Shown piece after piece: positions 33,060-42,457 of a stretch of DNA of 61,286 nt. The stretch covers positions 1 through 61,286 of the forward strand of contig NZ_JAHRXF010000039.1 of assembly GCF_019104725.1 (NCBI RefSeq), written 5' to 3'. Position 1 is the stretch's first letter; every line of letters starts with the position of its first letter. Below the pieces are notes generated by a model that was given only the letters and a program-made list of their open reading frames with translations, did no database searches and was not told the origin of the DNA. The translations under genes and the position numbers were made by a program. The DNA comes from Streptomyces corallincola (GTDB lineage: Bacteria > Actinomycetota > Actinomycetes > Streptomycetales > Streptomycetaceae).

Positions 33060-33908
33060 ATGACAAATGACGCGAACGCGCACGCGGAGATCGGCGTGAT
33101 CGGCGGCTCGGGCTTCTACTCCTTCCTGGAGGACGTGACCGAGGTCCGGATCGACACCCCCTACGGACAGCCCAGCGACTCCCTCTTCCTCGGTGAGATC
33201 GCCGGGCGCCGGGTCGCCTTCCTGCCCCGGCACGGCCGCGGCCACCATCTGCCGCCGCACCGCATCAACTACCGCGCCAACCTGTGGGCGCTGCGCTCGG
33301 TCGGCGTCCGCCAGGTGCTCGGCCCGTGCGCGGTGGGCGGACTCCGCCCGGAGTACGGCCCCGGCACGCTGCTGGTCCCGGACCAGTTCGTGGACCGTAC
33401 GAAGTCCCGCGAGCAGAGCTACTTCGACGGGCTGCCGCTGCCCGACGGCACCGTCCCGAACGTGGTGCACGTGTCGCTCGCCGACCCGTACTGCCCGACC
33501 GGCCGGGACGCCGCGCTGAAGGCGGCGCGCGGGCGTGAGTGGGACGCGGTGGACGGCGGCACGCTGGTCGTGGTCGAGGGGCCGCGCTTCTCCACCCGCG
33601 CCGAATCGCTGTGGCACCGGGCGCAGGGCTGGTCCGTGGTCGGCATGACCGGTCACCCCGAGGCCGCGCTCGCCCGTGAACTGGAGCTCTGCTACACCTC
33701 GTTGACCCTGGTCACCGATCTGGACGCGGGCGCCGAGACCGGTGAGGGCGTCTCCCACGAGGAGGTGTTGCGCGTCTTCGCCGCGAACGTGGACCGGCTG
33801 CGGGACGTCCTGTTCGACGCGGTCGCCGCGCTGCCGGGGAACGAGGAGCGGACGTGCCTGTGCGTGGGGGCGCTGGGCGGGGCGGAGACGGGGTTCGCAC
33901 TGCCGTAG
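33060..33908 (+). CDS. mtnP: S-methyl-5'-thioadenosine phosphorylase
   Basis: 282 aa, PNP/MTAP family. Phosphate-binding GGSGFY at residues about 14-19 and LPRHGRGH near 57; substrate-binding VEGPRFSTRAES near 178 and VVGMTGHPEA near 200, the latter carrying the Met and the active-site Asp/Thr positions. It cleaves methylthioadenosine from polyamine or other SAM-dependent pathways to adenine and MTR-1-P. ATG 33060 has a TAGGGT -10 ending 7 nt upstream and no ribosome-binding site, so a leaderless mRNA is likely. The 'P-E-A' after TGH, rather than D, should be compared with MTIP/PNP relatives before fixing the substrate. Confidence 0.88.
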   Translation: MTNDANAHAEIGVIGGSGFYSFLEDVTEVRIDTPYGQPSDSLFLGEIAGRRVAFLPRHGRGHHLPPHRINYRANLWALRSVGVRQVLGPCAVGGLRPEYGPGTLLVPDQFVDRTKSREQSYFDGLPLPDGTVPNVVHVSLADPYCPTGRDAALKAARGREWDAVDGGTLVVVEGPRFSTRAESLWHRAQGWSVVGMTGHPEAALARELELCYTSLTLVTDLDAGAETGEGVSHEEVLRVFAANVDRLRDVLFDAVAALPGNEERTCLCVGALGGAETGFALP

Positions 33909-33922
33909 GGGCGCGGGGGTCG

Positions 33923-34002
33923 CGGGGAGAACAGGTGGCGCAGCGGGGCGGGGAGAACTGGTGGCGCACCGGGCGCGGGGAGAACTGGTGGCGCACCGGG
34001 CT
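33923..34002 (+). repeat. Three tandem copies of a 26-27 bp repeat
   Basis: Units beginning CGGGGAGAAC(A/T)GGTGGCGCA start at 33923, 33949 and 33976. They lie directly after the MTA phosphorylase stop in a gap (33909-34180) that otherwise shows no gene. Confidence 0.8.
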
Positions 34003-34180
34003 CAGCGGGCGTAGGAGGCCCAGGGGGCTCGGGAAGCGGCCTTCGGGCGGGGCGGAACTCCTCGTTCGGGTGACCGAGTTGTCCACAGCTGTGGGGTGGT
34101 CCACCGGTCGGAGCGGGTTTTCCGGTGGACGCGCACGCTGGCATCGCAAGCCGAACTCCTCGCAGCAGGCGGTGATCCAG

Positions 34181-34795
34181 ATGCGCGACCTGACCCCGAC
34201 CCGACCGTCCTGGGCAACTCCTCTTCCTCCCGAGCCGTACGACCGTCACGACCGGAACGACCGTCACGACGGGAACGACCTGTACGAGCCGTACGGTCCG
34301 CCGGGTGCCGATGTGCCCGAGCCGCGGGAGGTGCCGTCGTTCCCGCCGGTGCGGGTGCCGGGCGGGCGGTACCGGTGGCCGGGAGCGCGGTGGCGCGGGC
34401 GGGTGGTGGCGGCCGGGCTCGCGGTGACGGCCGCCGCGCTGGTGGCGGCGGGACCGGACGGCGGGGCGGCGGCCCGCCCGGCGCACGGCGCGGCCCCGGT
34501 ACGGGCACCCGTGCCGGTGGCGGAGACGGTCACCGCACCGGTGCGGATCGCGGACGCGGCGACGGTCCGGCTGCTGCGCCCCGGTGACCGTGTTGACGTG
34601 ATCGCGGCCGGAGATCCGGCGTCCGGCGGGGCCGCGAGAGTCCTGGTGCGCGGGGTGCGGGTGACGCGCGTGCCCGAGTCCGCCGGGGGCTCCGGCGACG
34701 CCGGCGCCCTGGTCATGCTGGCCGTGCCGCGCTCCCGAGCGGCCGGACTGGTCGGCGCGGGCGCCTCCGCACGGCTGGCGGTGACCCTGTGCTGA
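34181..34795 (+). CDS. Membrane-anchored CpaB/RcpC-like protein (SAF-type domain)
   Basis: 204 aa. A proline/Asp/His/Asn-rich cytoplasmic start (DRHDRNDRHDGND), one membrane helix (about residues 72-92), and an extracellular C-terminal part with LRPGDRVDVIAAGD, the loop typical of CpaB/RcpC pilus-assembly proteins, followed by ARVLVRGVRV. No pilus genes adjoin it. The start is uncertain: ATG 34181 or GTG 34172, neither with a good ribosome-binding site. Same strand as mscL, 139 bp upstream. Function unknown; the CpaB resemblance is limited to the C-terminal 80 residues. Confidence 0.6.
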   Translation: MRDLTPTRPSWATPLPPEPYDRHDRNDRHDGNDLYEPYGPPGADVPEPREVPSFPPVRVPGGRYRWPGARWRGRVVAAGLAVTAAALVAAGPDGGAAARPAHGAAPVRAPVPVAETVTAPVRIADAATVRLLRPGDRVDVIAAGDPASGGAARVLVRGVRVTRVPESAGGSGDAGALVMLAVPRSRAAGLVGAGASARLAVTLC

Positions 34796-34933
34796 ACGTC
34801 ATGCGGCGGTGTCCCGCCGCCACGCCGTCAAGGGCCACGATCGGGGTACGGGATTGGACACACCGGCCGCACTCTGGCGTAGGTTGCGGAGCGTTCAGTT
34901 CCACCCCCTGGGCGTACGAGGAGATTCTCCGAC

Positions 34934-35452
34934 GTGAGCGAGAAGAACGGGTCGGGCATCCTGGCGGGCTTCAAGGCCTTCCTGATGCGCGGCAACGTCG
35001 TCGATCTGGCGGTCGCGGTCGTCATCGGTGCCGCGTTCACGAACATCGTGAACTCGGTCGTGAAGGGCGTCATCAACCCGATCATCGGCTCGATCGGGAC
35101 GCAGAACCTGGACGGGTACTACGTCTGTCTCAAGCACCCCTGCACCGTGGGCTCGGACGGGGCGGTGAAGAAGGGCGTGCCGCTGATGTGGGGCACGGTG
35201 GCGGGCTCCGCCCTCCAGTTCCTGATCACGGCGGCGGTCGTCTACTTCCTGATGGTGTTGCCGATGTCGAAGTACCTGGCGCGGATGGAGGCCCGCCGCA
35301 AGGCGCGCGAGGGCACCAAGGACGTCATCGAGGTGACCGAACTGGCGGTGCTCCAGGAGATCCGCGACGCGCTCGTGGCGCAGCGCACCGGCGAGCACGA
35401 CCAGCGCACCCCCCGCCAGGCGGGTCCCTCGGACCCCAACAAGCTGGTCTGA
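34934..35452 (+). CDS. mscL: Large-conductance mechanosensitive channel MscL
   Basis: 172 aa. Conserved first helix FKAFLMRGNVVDLAVAVVIGAAFTNIV (N-terminal amphipathic piece plus pore-lining TM1), periplasmic loop, second helix with FLITAAVVYFLMVLPM, and a cytoplasmic helical bundle. The loop contains two Cys (YVCLKHPC) absent from E. coli MscL. Emergency valve for hypo-osmotic shock. GTG 34934 follows GAGGAG. Confidence 0.93.
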   Translation: MSEKNGSGILAGFKAFLMRGNVVDLAVAVVIGAAFTNIVNSVVKGVINPIIGSIGTQNLDGYYVCLKHPCTVGSDGAVKKGVPLMWGTVAGSALQFLITAAVVYFLMVLPMSKYLARMEARRKAREGTKDVIEVTELAVLQEIRDALVAQRTGEHDQRTPRQAGPSDPNKLV

Positions 35453-35507
35453 CCCGGCACCTGCGGGAGGGACGGCCGGTCCGGAACGCGGCGCGGGCGG
35501 CTCGGAC

Positions 35508-35568
35508 GCGGTGGTCGGCCCAGATGTGGTGGCCGACTCGGCTGCGGTGGTCGGCTCAGATGTGGTGG
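35508..35568. repeat. 25-bp direct repeat, partly duplicating a gene end
   Basis: GCGGTGGTCGGC(C/T)CAGATGTGGTGG is at 35508-35532 and 35544-35568, offset 36 bp, one mismatch. The second copy overlaps the last codons and stop of the small gene on the minus strand. Confidence 0.75.
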
Positions 35569-35735
35569 GGCGGCTTCTCGTCGAGGAAGCGCTTCAGGTC
35601 GGCGGCCGAGCTGTCGCCGGTCGGCCGGTCGCCCCACCCGCGATCGGTGTCGTCGGAGGACTGCTGGTCCAGCGGGTCGTCGAAGACGAGCGCGGGCTTC
35701 GGATCGCGCGGCCGGGGTTCGGGGGCGGTGCTCAT
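35556..35735 (-). CDS. Small acidic/hydrophilic conserved-looking protein
   Basis: 59 aa: Pro/Asp-rich, with DPKPALVFDDPLDQQSSDDT and a terminal ADLKRFLDEKPPHHI. No recognised domain; probably a cytoplasmic peptide adaptor or regulator. The ATG at 35735 has TACCCT ending 6 nt upstream, suggesting a leaderless mRNA; GGAGG is also present but only one base from the ATG, too close to act. Codon usage is normal for the neighbourhood, supporting a real gene. Divergent from the P1 peptidase gene. Confidence 0.6.
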   Translation of the reverse strand: MSTAPEPRPRDPKPALVFDDPLDQQSSDDTDRGWGDRPTGDSSAADLKRFLDEKPPHHI

Positions 35736-35799
35736 GCCTCCAGGGTACGGCCGCCCTCCGGGCCCCGGTGCGGTCGCGGGGGTGGGTGAGACTGGGTCC

Positions 35800-36822
35800 A
35801 TGACGGTTGACGCGCTGACGGATGTGGCCGGGCTGCGGGTGGGCCACGCGGCCCGCACCGAGGAGGGCGCCCTCACCGGGACCACGGTCGTGCTGGCCCC
35901 CGAGGGCGGTGCCGTGGCCGCCGTGGACGTACGCGGCGGCGGACCCGGCACCAAGGAGACCGACGCCCTGGACCCGCGCAACGTGGTCGAGCGCGTCGAG
36001 GCGATCGTGCTGACCGGCGGCAGCGCCTACGGCCTGGACGCGGCCTCGGGCGTGATGGCCTGGCTGGAGGAACAGGGGCGCGGGGTGCGGGTCGGCCCCG
36101 ACCCGGCGCACGTGGTGCCCGTGGTCCCGGCGGCCTGTGTCTTCGATCTGGGCCGGGGCGGCGACTTCCGGATACGACCCGACGCGGCGACCGGACGCGC
36201 GGCGGTCGAGGCGGCAGCGGCGAGCGGGCCGGGCGCACCGGTGGCCGAGGGCTGCGTGGGCGCCGGGACGGGCAGCGTCGCCGGGGTCCTCAAGGGCGGG
36301 GTGGGCACCGCGAGCGTCGTGCTCGCCTCCGGGGTGACCGTGGCGGCCCTGGTGGTGGTGAACGCCGCCGGTTCGGTGCTGAACCCCGAGACGGGCGTGC
36401 TGTACGGGGAGTTGTTCCAGGGCGGCCGGGCCAGGTACCCGGAGCCCGCGGTGCGGGAGGCGGCCCGTGTCCGGCTGGCGGAGGCCGAGGCCCGCCACCG
36501 GGTACCGCCGCTGAACACCACGCTCGCGGTGGTCGGCACCGACGCGGACCTCACCAAGGCCCAGGCGCAGAAGCTGGCCGGGACCGCCCACGACGGTATC
36601 GCCCGCGCCGTCCGCCCCGTGCATCTGCTCCACGACGGGGACACGGTGTTCGCCCTGGCCACCAGTGCCCGTGGGGCGGCGGACGGCACGCCCGCCCTCA
36701 ACGACGTGCTGGCGGCGGGCGCCGACATGGTGACGCGGGCCATAGTCCGCGCGGTGCGTGCCGCGACCCCGGTCAGTGGGCCGGGCGGCGCGTGGCCGTC
36801 GTACCGGGAGCTGTACGGGTAG
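35800..36822 (+). CDS. P1-family peptidase (DmpA/NylC-like Ntn hydrolase)
   Basis: 340 aa. N-terminal TDVAGLRVGH, RGGGPGTKETDAL, VLTGGSAYGLDAASGVM, and EGCVGAGTGSVAGVLKGGVGTAS are family hallmarks. The likely self-cleavage site is Asn239/Thr240 in PLNTTLAVV, as in NylC-type amide hydrolases, giving Thr as the new N-terminal nucleophile. Substrates in the family range from beta-aminopeptides to nylon oligomers; none can be assigned. Cytosolic (no signal). ATG 35800 lies a few bases after GAGACT, so it may also be leaderless. Confidence 0.87.
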   Translation: MTVDALTDVAGLRVGHAARTEEGALTGTTVVLAPEGGAVAAVDVRGGGPGTKETDALDPRNVVERVEAIVLTGGSAYGLDAASGVMAWLEEQGRGVRVGPDPAHVVPVVPAACVFDLGRGGDFRIRPDAATGRAAVEAAAASGPGAPVAEGCVGAGTGSVAGVLKGGVGTASVVLASGVTVAALVVVNAAGSVLNPETGVLYGELFQGGRARYPEPAVREAARVRLAEAEARHRVPPLNTTLAVVGTDADLTKAQAQKLAGTAHDGIARAVRPVHLLHDGDTVFALATSARGAADGTPALNDVLAAGADMVTRAIVRAVRAATPVSGPGGAWPSYRELYG

Positions 36823-37058
36823 CGCTCCAAGGGCGCCAAGGGCCGTGCGGGGAAATGCTGTTGGCCGGTGCGGGCGTCTTCGCGGGGGCCGTGCGGGGTG
36901 GTTCGGGGGTGGTGCGTGACGGGGGTGTGCTCGGCATGTCCCGGTTCTGTCACGTGGTCGTCCTCACGGTGAGCGGAGGGAACCTCACCGGCTGTCCGGC
37001 ACCTCTTTCCCGGCGGACTGGAACGCACCACGCACACCACTCGAACTGGGAGCAGCCC

Positions 37059-38282
37059 GTGACAAGGCCGGACATCACAACGCGGCGCGCACTGGCGGCC
37101 GGTGCCGCCCTGGTGATCGGCGCCCTGACCCTGACGGCCTGCGGCGGGAACGCCAACGCCTCGGACGCCACCGGCAAGGACGGCAAGGGCGGCTCGCCGA
37201 AGACCTCGACGGCGAGGATCGCCATCTCGGCGAAGGACGGCTCGACCGGCGCGTCCATCAACGCGACCGGGGTGAAGGTCAGCGACGGCAGGCTGACCGA
37301 CGTGAGGATGACGGTGGCCGGTTCGGGGCAGGCGGTGCGCGGGGCGATATCCGCGAACGGCAGTGTGTGGAAACCGGCGGAGCAGTTGGAGCGCGGCACC
37401 AAGTACCAGATATCCGCGACCGCGAAGGACGGCCGGGGCCGCACGGCGGCGGCCAACTCCATCTTCACCACGGTCACCACGGCCGACAGCTTCATCGGCA
37501 CCTACACCCCCGACGGGGGCAGCACGGTCGGCGTGGGCATGCCGGTGTCGTTCACCTTCGACAAGGCGATCACCGACCGCAAGGACGTGCAGGCGCACAT
37601 CACGGTCGTCTCCAGCAGCGGGCAGCGGGTGGTCGGCCACTGGTTCGGCGACCAGCGGCTGGACTTCCGGCCCGAGGCGTACTGGAAGGCCGGTTCCAAG
37701 GTCACGATGAAGATCGACCTGGACGGTGTGCAAGGGGCGAACGGCGTCTACGGGGTGCAGAAGAAGACGGTGACGTTCACGGTCGGCCGCTCCCAGGTCT
37801 CCACGGTGGACGCCGGGACGCAGATGATGACGGTGGTCCGGGACGGCAAGGTGCTGCGCCGGGTGCCGATCTCCACGGGCAGCCCCCAGCACACCACGTA
37901 CAACGGGCAGATGGTGATCTCCGAGAAGTTCGTCCACACCCGGATGAACGGCTCCACCGTCGGCTTCGGCGGGGAGTACGACATCCCGGACGTGCCGCAC
38001 GCGATGCGGCTGACGGCGTCGGGGACGTTCATCCACGGCAACTACTGGTACAGCCCGAGCAATCCGCCCTTCGGGCACGCGGGCACCAGCCACGGCTGCA
38101 TCGGCATGGCCGACGTGCAGGGCGCGAACGGCGACACCCCGGCCAAGTGGTTCTACGACAACTCCCTCGTCGGTGACGTGGTGATCGTGAAGAACTCCCC
38201 CGACACCACCGTCTCCCCGGACAACGGGCTGAACGGATGGAACATGCCGTGGAGCGAGTGGACCGCCGGAAGCGCCGTCTGA
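37059..38282 (+). CDS. L,D-transpeptidase lipoprotein (Ig-like domains plus YkuD)
   Basis: 407 aa. A lipobox LTAC at the end of the signal peptide (ALVIGALTLTAC, Cys about residue 27) makes it a lipoprotein. Two Ig-like domains fill about 50-250; the catalytic YkuD domain ends with HGNYW...GTSHGCIGM, nucleophile Cys347 and His two residues before it. It forms 3-3 cross-links in peptidoglycan, the main type in many actinomycetes. GTG 37059 has GGGAG 6 nt upstream. A hairpin terminator with a T run follows. Confidence 0.92.
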   Translation: MTRPDITTRRALAAGAALVIGALTLTACGGNANASDATGKDGKGGSPKTSTARIAISAKDGSTGASINATGVKVSDGRLTDVRMTVAGSGQAVRGAISANGSVWKPAEQLERGTKYQISATAKDGRGRTAAANSIFTTVTTADSFIGTYTPDGGSTVGVGMPVSFTFDKAITDRKDVQAHITVVSSSGQRVVGHWFGDQRLDFRPEAYWKAGSKVTMKIDLDGVQGANGVYGVQKKTVTFTVGRSQVSTVDAGTQMMTVVRDGKVLRRVPISTGSPQHTTYNGQMVISEKFVHTRMNGSTVGFGGEYDIPDVPHAMRLTASGTFIHGNYWYSPSNPPFGHAGTSHGCIGMADVQGANGDTPAKWFYDNSLVGDVVIVKNSPDTTVSPDNGLNGWNMPWSEWTAGSAV

Positions 38283-38306
38283 GCAAGGGTTTCCGGTGGA
38301 CACCGG

Positions 38307-38340
38307 GGCCGCGCGGGAACCACTCGCGCGGCCCGCGCGT
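38307..38340 (+). terminator. Terminator after the L,D-transpeptidase gene
   Basis: GGGCCGCGCG (38307-38316) pairs with CGCGCGGCCC (38326-38335), loop 9 nt, followed within a few bases by TTTT. Confidence 0.75.
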
Positions 38341-38440
38341 TTTCCCGTACGACGTTTTCCCGGATCCCGGGACACGACGCCCGACCGAGGGGCTACGGTA
38401 TGCACCCACGAGGTGACATGCAGCGACGCCGGGAGAGACC

Positions 38441-39187
38441 TTGAGCGTTCCGTACGGGACGGCTGAGCACGATCCAGCCGAGTCGCCCGAGTCTCCGGAG
38501 GAGCATCTGGCGCGACTTCTCGGCCGCGCCCTGAACTCCTTCGAGCTGCCCGACGAGGTGTTACGGCGGCTCGACTGCGCGCTGGCGCAGGACAGTTCGC
38601 TGCACTCCGCCCACCACAGCGCGGGCCTGCACCGCGAGACATACCGGCACACCTGGCTGCTCCCGGACGGCTCGGCGCCGACCCTGTGGGAGCTGGTCCA
38701 CAACACCGCGCCGAACGGCGACCGGCAGCACGAGGTGTACGCCGACGAGGAGGAACTCCACGCGGCCACCGCCCGGTTGGCACTGCCCCTGGAGACCCCC
38801 GACTTCGAACTCACCGCCCTGGCCCGGCTCGCCGCGCTCCCCGAGCCCCGGCACGAGTACACGGCGGACGACTCCCCGGACCACGCGCGCCGACTGCTGC
38901 GCCGTGCGGAGAACCCCGACCGTCCGGGCGCGGAGACGGCGGCCCTGCTGGCGACGGCGGCCGGGCACCAGATCACCCGCGCGTTCGGAAGCTCCGGCCG
39001 GGGCGGGCGCCCGGGCACCGGATTCGCGCTGTACGAGCACGCGTTCCTGCTCGCGGACGACCGTGAGATGTCCCTGTGGGAGGTCGAGCACACGGCGACG
39101 CCGGACGGCCGTCACATGTGCGAGGTCTACCCGACGGAGCGGGCGGCGCGCGACGCCATCGAACGGCGCGCGGCGAGCCAGGCGTAG
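38441..39187 (+). CDS. DUF6227-family protein containing a TTA codon
   Basis: 248 aa, Streptomyces-type conserved protein of unknown function. Two similar halves are visible: each has YRHTWLLPDGSAPTLWELVHNT- or YEHAFLLADDREMSLWEVEHTA-like segments followed by an H-x-x-E-V-Y motif, so it is an internal duplication. Leu41 is encoded by TTA (38561-38563), the rare codon read by the bldA tRNA, the only in-frame TTA I found in any gene of the window. It starts at TTG 38441 with GGGAGAG upstream, giving a second layer of weak initiation. Expression is therefore probably tied to development. Confidence 0.8.
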   Translation: MSVPYGTAEHDPAESPESPEEHLARLLGRALNSFELPDEVLRRLDCALAQDSSLHSAHHSAGLHRETYRHTWLLPDGSAPTLWELVHNTAPNGDRQHEVYADEEELHAATARLALPLETPDFELTALARLAALPEPRHEYTADDSPDHARRLLRRAENPDRPGAETAALLATAAGHQITRAFGSSGRGGRPGTGFALYEHAFLLADDREMSLWEVEHTATPDGRHMCEVYPTERAARDAIERRAASQA

Positions 39188-39222
39188 CCCGTCCGGCGGC
39201 GCGGCCGAGACCCCCCGTGCCC

Positions 39223-39477
39223 TCAGCGGTGGTTGAGGCGGCGGATCAGACCGGCGAAGGCGTCCTGTTCGGCCGGGGTCAGTTCGACCACCTCGTGCGC
39301 GGGACCGGACTGCGGCTGGTGCGGGAAGGCGGCCAGCACGGCGGCGGCACGCGCCTCGGCGGTGGCGTCCGCACGGGAGCGGCGCAGCAGGCGGACCACG
39401 ACGACGGCCCAGGCGAGCCCCGCCGCGGTGAGGACGGCGGCGCCGACGAGCTGGAGGGTCGAAGCGTGCTCAGGCAT
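39223..39477 (-). CDS. Small single-pass membrane protein
   Basis: 84 aa. One membrane helix (about residues 10-30, VGAAVLTAAGLAWAVVVVRLL) then a basic RRSRAD turn and a soluble tail ending VVELTPAEQDAFAGLIRRL. No known family recognised. ATG 39477. Convergent with the DUF6227 gene with only 35 bp between stops. Confidence 0.6.
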   Translation of the reverse strand: MPEHASTLQLVGAAVLTAAGLAWAVVVVRLLRRSRADATAEARAAAVLAAFPHQPQSGPAHEVVELTPAEQDAFAGLIRRLNHR

Positions 39478-39626
39478 GCCACCAAGTGAACACCAGGGAA
39501 CGGCACTTTGGCCCCGGACCGTGACGTATCTCGCAGGTGCCGTGAACTACTCACAGCACGCTTACGCGGGCAAACGGCACACCGCCGGAGGCCGCCCCGC
39601 ACGTGCCCGGGACGCCCCGCTCCGGT

Positions 39627-40382
39627 CTACCCACGCCCCGCCCAGTCGAAGCCGTCCAGCGCCGCCAGATTGCGCAGCGCGAGAGCGGCGGGACCGTCGG
39701 CGGCGTGCGGGGCCGCACCGCCCGCCCAGGACTCCACGGCCACCCGCACCGCCGACCCCGCGACGGCCGCGGCGAACCGCAGATGCGGGGTGACGGACGG
39801 CGGCGCCCAGGAGACTCCGGGGGAAACGTTGTCATCCCCCGCACCGGACACCCCCACCCCGGGCATCCCCGCACCGGACACCCCCTCGGCGCCCTCCCCC
39901 GCCCCCTCACCGCGCGCCCCCGCCGCCAACCGCTCCGCCAGGGCCTCCGCCAGCGCCTCCTCCGAGGTCTGGCACACCTCGGCCCACACCTTCCGCAGTG
40001 CGGGGCTCTCCCCGCCGACCTGGATGAGGGCCCGCACCCACTCCCAGGAGGCCGCCGAGATCCCGATGCCGGGGACGAGGGTGTGCCGAACGGCGTGCCG
40101 CAGGGCCTCGGCGACGGTGAGATGGGCCGGGGCCACCCGGACGGCCTCGGTCCAGCGCTGGGCACCGGCCGCGTAGAGGGGCGCGACGGCCTCCTCCTTG
40201 GTGGCGAAGTACCGGTAGAAGGTGCGGGGTGCGACACCGGCCGCCCGCGCGACGTCCTCGGCACGGGTGGCCCGCAGGCCCTGGCGCACGAAGAGGGCGG
40301 CTGCGGCGCGGGCGATCTCCATCCGGGTCTCCGCCTTGCGGCGCTCGGTGAGGGACGGCGGCGCGGGGTGGGAGGTGCTCAT
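39627..40382 (-). CDS. TetR-family transcriptional regulator
   Basis: 251 aa, longer than usual for TetR (about 200). Helix-turn-helix region is LFVRQGLRATRAEDVARAAG followed by VAPRTFYRYFATKEEAV. An inserted low-complexity stretch rich in Gly, Val, Ala and Pro (about residues 155-190, repeating GVSGAG) splits the ligand domain. TAACCT ends 6 nt before ATG 40382 without a ribosome-binding site, so a leaderless mRNA is probable. Target unknown; hrdD lies on the same strand upstream. Confidence 0.85.
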   Translation of the reverse strand: MSTSHPAPPSLTERRKAETRMEIARAAAALFVRQGLRATRAEDVARAAGVAPRTFYRYFATKEEAVAPLYAAGAQRWTEAVRVAPAHLTVAEALRHAVRHTLVPGIGISAASWEWVRALIQVGGESPALRKVWAEVCQTSEEALAEALAERLAAGARGEGAGEGAEGVSGAGMPGVGVSGAGDDNVSPGVSWAPPSVTPHLRFAAAVAGSAVRVAVESWAGGAAPHAADGPAALALRNLAALDGFDWAGRG

Positions 40383-40484
40383 CCCGGCAGGTTATGCCGG
40401 TGTGGCACAATCTGCCATTCGGCGGGCCACCCCGGAGTTCAGGTACGGGGTGCCCCGCCTCCTCCCGGACACCCGCCCACTCTT

Positions 40485-40542
40485 TTCCCGGACAGGGGAA
40501 ACCGGGCCCGGCCGTTCCCGGACAAGGGAAACCGGGCCCCGG
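40485..40542. repeat. Two direct repeats of about 27 bp
   Basis: TTCCCGGACA(G/A)GGGAAACCGG followed by GCCC occurs at 40485-40511 and again at 40515-40542. Each unit contains TTCCC/GGGAA arms and can form a small hairpin. Lies between hrdD and the TetR gene. Confidence 0.75.
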
Positions 40543-40582
40543 CGCCAGGGGGGGGTTAGGCGCCGAAGCCCGGTTCTGGGAG

Positions 40583-40614
40583 GTTCCGACACCGGGGGGG
40601 GTGGGCGTCGGAAC
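40583..40614 (-). terminator. Candidate hrdD terminator
   Basis: GTTCCGAC (40583-40590) pairs with GTCGGAAC (40607-40614) around a G-rich loop of 16 nt, 45 nt downstream of the hrdD stop. Confidence 0.5.
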
Positions 40615-40658
40615 GTGGTCTGTGGGCGGTCAACTCGCGGCCGCCGCAGGTGAGTCGG

Positions 40659-41657
<999 letters not shown>

Positions 41658-41761
41658 GCGTGCTCCCTTGCGATGGTGGGCTGGCGGGTGGTCCTGACGA
41701 ACGCGAGGCCCTCCGGGACTGTCTCCGGACTCTCCTCGGGTGCCCTGCATCCGTGGGAAAC

Positions 41762-41788
41762 AACGACTGGAATCCGGACAGAATTCCC
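41762..41788 (-). promoter_or_regulatory. Sigma-R type promoter of hrdD
   Basis: On the minus strand GGGAAT (41788-41783), 18 bases, then GTT (41764-41762), exactly the sigma-R consensus spacing. Transcription should start about 100 nt upstream of the hrdD ATG. Confidence 0.75.
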
Positions 41789-41850
41789 AACCCTTCCCGC
41801 TATTTTTCTGATCATGCAGTACCCTGTCGGCCGCACAAGGAGGTGCGCTG

Positions 41851-42375
41851 GTGTTCGGATCACAAGAGGTGCAGGTCAGGCCGGGGACCGAGGCGGATCT
41901 CGGCGCCCTCACGGACCTCTACGGCCACTACGTACGTGAGACGGCCATCACCTTCGACATCGTGCCGCCGACTCCGGACGAGCGGCGGCCCTGGCTGCTC
42001 TCCCACCCGGAAGACGGCCCGCACCGCCTGTTGGTTGCCATCGCCCCGGATTCCCGCCGTGTCCTCGGTTACGCCACGTCCGGGCCCTTCCGCGCGAAGC
42101 CCGCGTACGCGCCCTCGGTGGAGACCTCGGTGTACGTCGCCCCGGACGCGGTCGGCGCCGGCGTCGGCACCCTGCTGTACGGCGCCCTCTTCACGGCGCT
42201 CGCGGGCGAGGACGTGCACCGGGCGTTCGCCGGGGTCGCGCTGCCGAACGCCGCGTCGGTCCGGCTGCACGCACGGTTCGGCTTCCGGCACATCGGCACG
42301 TTCCACGAGGTGGGCCGCAAGTTCGGCCGCTACTGGGACGTGGCCTGGTACGAGAAGGAGCTGGACGCCCGATGA
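41851..42375 (+). CDS. GNAT acetyltransferase, phosphinothricin-acetyltransferase type
   Basis: 174 aa. The whole chain follows the Pat/Bar family: VRPGTEADLGALTDLYGHYVRETAITFDI at the start, GYATSGPFRAKPAYAPSVETSVYVAPDAVGAGVGTLLY with the acetyl-CoA loop, VALPNAASVRLHARFGFRHIGTFHEVGRKFGRYWDVAWYEK at the end. These acetylate phosphinothricin or, in many bacteria, methionine sulfoximine. GTG 41851 has a full AAGGAGG 7 nt upstream. Divergent from hrdD across the sigma-R promoter region. Confidence 0.88.
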   Translation: MFGSQEVQVRPGTEADLGALTDLYGHYVRETAITFDIVPPTPDERRPWLLSHPEDGPHRLLVAIAPDSRRVLGYATSGPFRAKPAYAPSVETSVYVAPDAVGAGVGTLLYGALFTALAGEDVHRAFAGVALPNAASVRLHARFGFRHIGTFHEVGRKFGRYWDVAWYEKELDAR

Positions 42376-42457
42376 CGTACCCGCCCCGTACCGGCCGCAC
42401 CACCGCCCACGCGTCCACGGGCCGCGCCCCCGGCGTCCGCACGCGCGGCCCCGGGAC

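Noticed and set aside
33854..34180. Extension of the CpaB-like gene upstream
   Set aside because: The in-frame region is the tandem repeat and gives an implausible Trp/Arg-rich repeat sequence.
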